Source of the DNA: Bin5 sp965218625
Lineage (GTDB): Bacteria > Chloroflexota > Anaerolineae > Caldilineales > Caldilineaceae
DNA length: 45,269 bases
Assembly (NCBI GenBank): GCA_965218625.1
Contig: CBDCLG010000021.1
Span: 1 to 45,269 of the forward strand
Direction: 5' to 3'
Of this stretch, positions 41,486 through 45,269 are shown piece by piece; the first letter of the stretch is position 1; the number at the start of each line of letters is the position of its first letter. The notes beneath the pieces were generated by a model. That model made no database searches. It saw only the letters and a program-made list of their open reading frames with translations, and was not told where the DNA came from. The position numbers were made by a program, and so were the translations under genes.

Positions 41486-42682
41486 ATGCACCCTCAACCC
41501 CGGCGCATTTTGCGCCAGTTGCTCTCGGACCACGGCACAGTCCTGCTTGATCAACCTTCGCGTGTAGATGCCTTTCTGGCTGACCTCTGCCACCCCCACC
41601 ACCGGGAACGCTTCCTCCTCGTCCACGCCCTGCTCGAACGCATCCCCAAAGAGCTTCTGGACCAACCGCGCGGCAGCAGAGCCTACGAGTTGCGGCTTTC
41701 TCGGCGCTTACAAAGGAAGTATAGTCTTTCCGCCGAGGCCGCTCTTTGGGCAGTCGAGAGTTGGTTTATCGCCCTGAATATCGCTTTCCCCGGTTCTGAC
41801 GCAAATCGCGACGGTCACGAAATTTCCAATGGCAATAATCCGACCTTATCCGAATCTCCTCAGCGCGTCTTGGCACAGTTGCTGGCAGCCACAGGCCCCG
41901 AACTGCTCTTTGTCCCGGCACGCGTAAATGGCCTTCTGGCCGACCTCAGTGGGCAGCATTCCAGAGAAAAATTCCTGCTCGTCCACGGGCTGCGAGAACA
42001 CATACCCTTTGAACTGCTAGTTGAGCAACGAAACAGTTCAGACAGGCGGCAGCAGCTCGCTAACTCCCTGCAGAGCCGGTTCGGCTTCTCCACCGAAGCT
42101 GCCCAGTGGACACTCGAAAGCTGGTCTTCGGCCCTGGAAGCAGCCCGCTCCGGCCCAGACCAGTCAGTGGCAGAAGCGTCAGAGGCTCTGGCCGAAGCCC
42201 AAGAATCAGCCCGGACAATAGACAGAAGACACGCCGAATCAGTAACTGACGCCCATCGAAAGGCCGAGTTGTTCAGGGCTGCAAATGGGGTCGCGAACCA
42301 GAAGGTAAGCGAACGCGCCGCGGCAACTGAAAAAGCCAGGATCAAAGAGAAGGAACGCGCCGTGGCTCATACCGCCTATTCCCTGGCGGCAGATGAATGG
42401 TCCAGAATGAGAATGGCAGCCAGCAGCATTGCAAAGGAAGTCGAAGGAATCATGCTGCAGGTCCTCGACAGCAGCCCCATGAACTCTCAGGAGGTGGCTG
42501 ACATCCTGGGAAGGGAACAGGAGCACGTTACCAGTTGGCTACAGGGGTTGATGAATGCAGGAAAAGTAGAATATGAGTGGCTGGAGCGTTCTCCCCCACC
42601 TCCCTGGCTACCGCAGCAGAAAACTTTCGAACATCCTTCCGTCCAAAGACGATTCCAAGTCCGTGAATGGAATCGGCGTTGA
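41486..42682 (+). CDS. Two helical modules, coiled coil and winged helix; likely frame-broken at its end
   Basis: A 398-residue protein. Modules at residues 5-98 and 125-219 match those of the LRR protein; an alanine/glutamate-rich coiled coil covers 228-330; a winged-helix-like region follows (MLQVLDSSPMNSQEVADIL ... HVTSWLQGLMNAGKVEYEWL). After ERSP the sequence continues convincingly in the -1 frame, reading HLPGYRSRKLSN. That matches QFPCYRLSDYS after the winged helix of the next gene, so a base is probably missing in the C5 run at 42593-42597. The last 25 residues here are therefore doubtful. No signal peptide. It may be one protein with the following ORF. Confidence 0.82.
   Translation: MHPQPRRILRQLLSDHGTVLLDQPSRVDAFLADLCHPHHRERFLLVHALLERIPKELLDQPRGSRAYELRLSRRLQRKYSLSAEAALWAVESWFIALNIAFPGSDANRDGHEISNGNNPTLSESPQRVLAQLLAATGPELLFVPARVNGLLADLSGQHSREKFLLVHGLREHIPFELLVEQRNSSDRRQQLANSLQSRFGFSTEAAQWTLESWSSALEAARSGPDQSVAEASEALAEAQESARTIDRRHAESVTDAHRKAELFRAANGVANQKVSERAAATEKARIKEKERAVAHTAYSLAADEWSRMRMAASSIAKEVEGIMLQVLDSSPMNSQEVADILGREQEHVTSWLQGLMNAGKVEYEWLERSPPPPWLPQQKTFEHPSVQRRFQVREWNRR
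41498..41779 (+). repeat. Helical module copy B1
   Basis: Residues 5-98 of the second module protein. The opening DNA is close to that of copy A1 (both begin ATGCACCCTCA followed by CCCCGGCG), pointing to a fairly recent duplication of the gene start. Confidence 0.9.
41858..42142 (+). repeat. Helical module copy B2
   Basis: Residues 125-219. Diverged: ADLSGQ replaces ADLCG, and WTLESWSSAL replaces WAVESW. Confidence 0.85.
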
Positions 42683-43769
42683 AACGGCAGCCCGCCTGCG
42701 ATCTGAGGACCAGAATTCTGCGGAGGCGGCAGCTCTTGAGAAGGAACAGGCGCAGGCTGCAATGCAAGAGGCGCTTCAAGAAAAGACGGAAGAGTGGCTC
42801 GCAGCCGAATCAGAAGTCTTGAGCAAGACCAAGGAACAGGAGGCAGCCACAGCGGCAGCTCACCGCAAAGCCCAGGAACAGCACGCAGCGGAAGCCGCCG
42901 CCCGCCTGAAGGCGGAGGAGCTGGCTGTAGCGGAGGAGCTTGTTCGTCGGAGGCTTAAGGGCCTATCTGAGGTGAAAGCCGAGGCTGGCAGAAAGAAGGA
43001 CGAGTGGCTCGCGGCCGAGGTGAAAGCCCGTCAGTTTGTGGAGCACCGTACCAACGCCGAAGCGGCGGAGGCGGCTCTCAAAAGGACGCAGGAGTTGAAC
43101 ACGTCCGTCTTGCGAAACCTGGAGAGGCGGCCGCTGACTTCACACGAGCTGGCCAGCATCTTGGGCAAAGAACAGGAACAGATAGTCGCCCTGTTGAGAA
43201 GATTTCAGGATGCGGGCGAGGTCGAGCAGGTCTGGCTAAGTCGCTCTCCTCAGTTCCCCTGTTACCGTTTGAGTGACTATTCCTATACCTCCGCTCCCGC
43301 CGACGACCAAAGCCCGCCGTCCCATATCCAGTCGTCTTCCAGTCATAGGGGATGGCTGGGGATGCTGTGGCTTTGGTTGGGGAATGTCACGCTGGTGGCC
43401 GTGGCAGTTCTGTGGCTGGGACTGGCGCTGGACGTGCAGGCACAGAATCTGGCTGAAGCCGCGCCAATTCTAATCGTATGGGCGGCGGTAACCGGCTTTG
43501 GCGGGTTGGTAGGAATGGCTTGGCTCTGGATCGGACGAGTGTTGCTGAGGACGATAGGGATGAGGGATAAGCTGTCCCCGCCCGCTATGGGTTGGCTTGG
43601 AATGTTGTGGCTGTGGACTGGCGCGATGGGGGTAGTGGGTGCGATGAAGGTGATGGGCGTTTTGGAAATACTGGGGATAACAGACTACTTCGCACTGCGA
43701 CGGCATTCTGGGGCCTGGCAGCCGGCATGGTCGGGATGCTCTGGCTCTGGCTGGGGCGCGCTCTGTTGA
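42663..43769 (+). CDS. Coiled coil, winged helix and repeated GMLWLW membrane segments; frame-broken
   Basis: The frame is open from an ATG at 42573 inside the previous gene. GTG 42663 is the first plausible separate start, but no ribosome site precedes it, so this may be the continuation of the previous protein by frameshift. Domains: an Ala/Glu coiled coil, a winged helix (VLRNLERRPLTSHELASILG ... LLRRFQDAGEVEQVWL), then hydrophobic segments carrying the repeated element G(W/L)xGMxWLWxG three times. The last 25 residues (RRHSGAWQPAWSG...) lose this character, and a fourth element appears in the -1 frame downstream. A pseudogene or an assembly error is possible. Confidence 0.65.
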   Translation: MNGIGVETAARLRSEDQNSAEAAALEKEQAQAAMQEALQEKTEEWLAAESEVLSKTKEQEAATAAAHRKAQEQHAAEAAARLKAEELAVAEELVRRRLKGLSEVKAEAGRKKDEWLAAEVKARQFVEHRTNAEAAEAALKRTQELNTSVLRNLERRPLTSHELASILGKEQEQIVALLRRFQDAGEVEQVWLSRSPQFPCYRLSDYSYTSAPADDQSPPSHIQSSSSHRGWLGMLWLWLGNVTLVAVAVLWLGLALDVQAQNLAEAAPILIVWAAVTGFGGLVGMAWLWIGRVLLRTIGMRDKLSPPAMGWLGMLWLWTGAMGVVGAMKVMGVLEILGITDYFALRRHSGAWQPAWSGCSGSGWGALC

Positions 43770-43795
43770 GACTGCTAGGCGCGTTCGTTCGGTAA
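43690..43795 (+). pseudogene. C-terminal membrane fragment in the -1 frame
   Basis: In the frame ending at 43795 the sequence reads AAGMVGMLWLWLGRALLRL, the fourth copy of the GMLWLWxG element found three times just upstream in the neighbouring frame. It is probably the true end of the protein after a frameshift between about 43677 and 43710. Confidence 0.55.
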
Positions 43796-43823
43796 TTATC
43801 GCTAAAGAAGAAAACTTCAGTAG

Positions 43824-45218
43824 ATGAGTCAACTTCCCAGGCGCACTTTGCGGCAGTTGATAGCCGAATACGGCCCAATCCTTCTCAATGACCCCGCGCG
43901 CCTGGATGCCCTTCTCGCCGACCTCTGTGGCGAGTACCCTAGGGAACGCTTTCTACTGGTCCACGCGCTGCGTGGGCGTTCTGTCACTGAATTGCGACCT
44001 TATTCTCAAAGAAACAAAGCCCACGAAATTCGACTTGCTCAACGCCTGCAACAGCGGTATTGCTTTTCTGCTGAGGCCGCCAATTGGGCGGTCGAGAGTT
44101 GGTCCCTTGCCCTTAGAGCAGGAGCAACGACGAAACCGATTAGTTTGGAAAAAGCCCAAAAGCTGTTCGATACAGCAGTGGAGCGGTACAACACCGCCAA
44201 CGCGCGGCTGAACGAAGCCCAAGATGAGTTGCACAAAGTCATCGCAAGAGGGAAAACCGCGCGAACCGAATTGAATTCAGCTCAATCTAAGCTGGACGCA
44301 GCAATAAAACGGTGCAAGACGATCGAGGAGCAGTCTAAAGAACTCCAAGGTGAGACGAAAAGAACAGTCAGAATTCGGAAAATCGCTGAAACGGAATTGA
44401 AAGCAGCTCAATCAAAGTTCAACCAGGTTGTAAGGCTGTATCGAAGGGTTGAGGCGCGGCGCGACGAAGCCCAAGAGGAAGTGGACAAAGCTATCGCCCA
44501 AGGGGAAAAGGCCCGAACGGAATTGGAAATCGAGAGGCAGCCCTTGGTTCCAGATGGCGAACCACTGAATCTGAATATTCTCCGCGAAAGTAGAGATCTG
44601 AAATATGACAAAGCTCCGTTCTTATCCGAACGTCCTCAGAGCACTCTATCCCAGTTGCTCGCAGACTTTGGCCCAGTTCTCCTGAACAAACCCGCGCGTG
44701 TGGATGCCCTCTTGGCCGACCTGTGCAGGTCGGACAATCGGGAACGATTCCTTCTCGTTCATGCACTGCGGCAGCACATTCCTTCCAAGCTTCAATCACT
44801 TCTACAAAACATTGCGGACCCCGGACGACAGTTCTCCCAGCAGTTGCAGGAACGCTACGGTTTTTCTTCTGAGGCCGCTGATTGGGCGATTGATAGTTGG
44901 CTTTTTGCCCTTAAAAGGAGTACTCCCCTTGAGCACGCCCCGCCACTGACAGATCATCGCTCTAGCCGCAAGGAAGAAGCCGAGAGAGCCCCAAATCCCC
45001 TGCCCCCTACAACTCCGCCAATGCCGAAAAGAGAGCGGCGGGGAGTTAAGTTGCTGACAGGAGTGACATGGTTAGGGCTGAAAGGTGTATGGGCAGGGAA
45101 TTACTTGGCTGATAGGAATGATTTTATTAGGGCTGGGCAGGATATTGAGCCGACTGGCCCCCCGACAGAAGATATGGTTGGGGCTAGGCTTGATGGCGAT
45201 AGTGGCCATAGTCTTTGA
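43824..45218 (+). CDS. Two helical modules with a coiled coil between; C-terminus probably frame-broken
   Basis: A 464-residue open frame. Module copies at residues 5-98 and 282-374; between them a long coiled coil rich in Lys/Glu (residues 105-245, with three TARTELNSAQSK-like units). A proline-rich linker leads to KLLTGVTWLGLKGVW, the start of a hydrophobic segment. After it the frame turns polar (DRNDFIRAGQDIEPTGPPTED), while the +1 frame carries a long hydrophobic sequence to the window edge. The natural protein probably continues there, beyond the window. No ribosome site is obvious before ATG 43824. Confidence 0.75.
   Translation: MSQLPRRTLRQLIAEYGPILLNDPARLDALLADLCGEYPRERFLLVHALRGRSVTELRPYSQRNKAHEIRLAQRLQQRYCFSAEAANWAVESWSLALRAGATTKPISLEKAQKLFDTAVERYNTANARLNEAQDELHKVIARGKTARTELNSAQSKLDAAIKRCKTIEEQSKELQGETKRTVRIRKIAETELKAAQSKFNQVVRLYRRVEARRDEAQEEVDKAIAQGEKARTELEIERQPLVPDGEPLNLNILRESRDLKYDKAPFLSERPQSTLSQLLADFGPVLLNKPARVDALLADLCRSDNRERFLLVHALRQHIPSKLQSLLQNIADPGRQFSQQLQERYGFSSEAADWAIDSWLFALKRSTPLEHAPPLTDHRSSRKEEAERAPNPLPPTTPPMPKRERRGVKLLTGVTWLGLKGVWAGNYLADRNDFIRAGQDIEPTGPPTEDMVGARLDGDSGHSL
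43836..44117 (+). repeat. Helical module copy D1
   Basis: Residues 5-98 of the last module protein. Full consensus: LRQLIAEYGPILLNDPARLD, ADLCGEYPRERFLLVHALR and SAEAANWAVESWSLAL. Confidence 0.9.
44667..44945 (+). repeat. Helical module copy D2
   Basis: Residues 282-374: LSQLLADFGPVLLNKPARVD, ADLCRSDNRERFLLVHALR and SEAADWAIDSWLFAL. Confidence 0.9.
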
Positions 45219-45269
45219 GTGGCAGAGCGTAATCGCGTTCGCCGAGTGGGGAATCGCTTGGCTACTGAG
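45082..45269 (+). CDS. Partial membrane-spanning frame at the window edge, likely continuation of the module protein
   Basis: This frame opens after a TGA at 45079 and runs to the end of the window. It reads KVYGQGITWLIGMILLGLG, then RILSRLAPRQKIWLGLGLM, AIVAIVFEWQSVIAFAEWG and IAWLL: two to three membrane helices. GITWLIGM echoes GVTWLGL in the neighbouring frame just upstream. It is either the shifted C-terminus of the preceding gene or a small separate membrane protein starting at ATG 45118. Confidence 0.5.

Overview
The window is a 45 kb piece of a GC-rich bacterial chromosome. Gene content suggests an uncultured Chloroflexota member, perhaps Caldilineae or Anaerolineae-like. The reasons are an acyl-CoA carboxylase operon, a mevalonate-type decarboxylase, secreted proteins built of beta-rich modules, many SDR and sugar-isomerase genes, and a plant-type LRR protein beside Ser/Thr kinase genes. 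The lineage is an inference from gene content only; no rRNA or tRNA gene was recognised.

Left part (1-16.6 kb): a minus-strand acyl-CoA carboxylase operon (carboxyltransferase, unknown protein, biotin carboxylase, biotin carrier) lies behind a membrane acyltransferase-like gene. A divergent biotin-protein ligase, which would load the carrier, faces it. Then come housekeeping-type genes: a membrane glycosyltransferase-like protein, a site-2 protease, an HD-domain protein, a TyrA-like dehydrogenase, a secreted four-module protein, a lipoprotein, two divergent PLP aminotransferases and a 3-hydroxyacyl-CoA dehydrogenase.

Middle (16.6-33 kb): two patches of visibly lower-GC defence-type genes are set into a carbohydrate and uronate metabolism neighbourhood. 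Patch one is a single-chain DUF262/DUF1524 (GmrSD-like) protein. Patch two is a methyltransferase and restriction endonuclease pair, a further PD-(D/E)XK protein, a zinc-ribbon membrane protein, a CopG-type antitoxin and a MNT/HEPN pair. Around them lie DinB, a GH32-like protein with altered catalytic motifs, a mannonate dehydratase-like protein, an SDR, a TIM-barrel sugar isomerase, a uronate dehydrogenase-like epimerase, an orphan molybdenum hydroxylase large subunit and a DUF3500 protein.

Right part (33.5-45.3 kb): a DHH phosphoesterase, a small unknown protein and a mevalonate (di)phosphate decarboxylase precede the most unusual block. This block begins with a VWA protein, a PP2C phosphatase and a zinc-ribbon Ser/Thr kinase, which is the TerY-P type of signalling triad. 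A tight run of genes follows, encoding proteins built from six copies of one helical module of about 95 residues. The modules are joined to plant-type LRRs, coiled coils, winged helices and C-terminal membrane segments. In this run, recognisable domains cross from one reading frame into another at three places. The triad plus the module family is the best candidate for an undescribed system. The last gene runs off the right edge.
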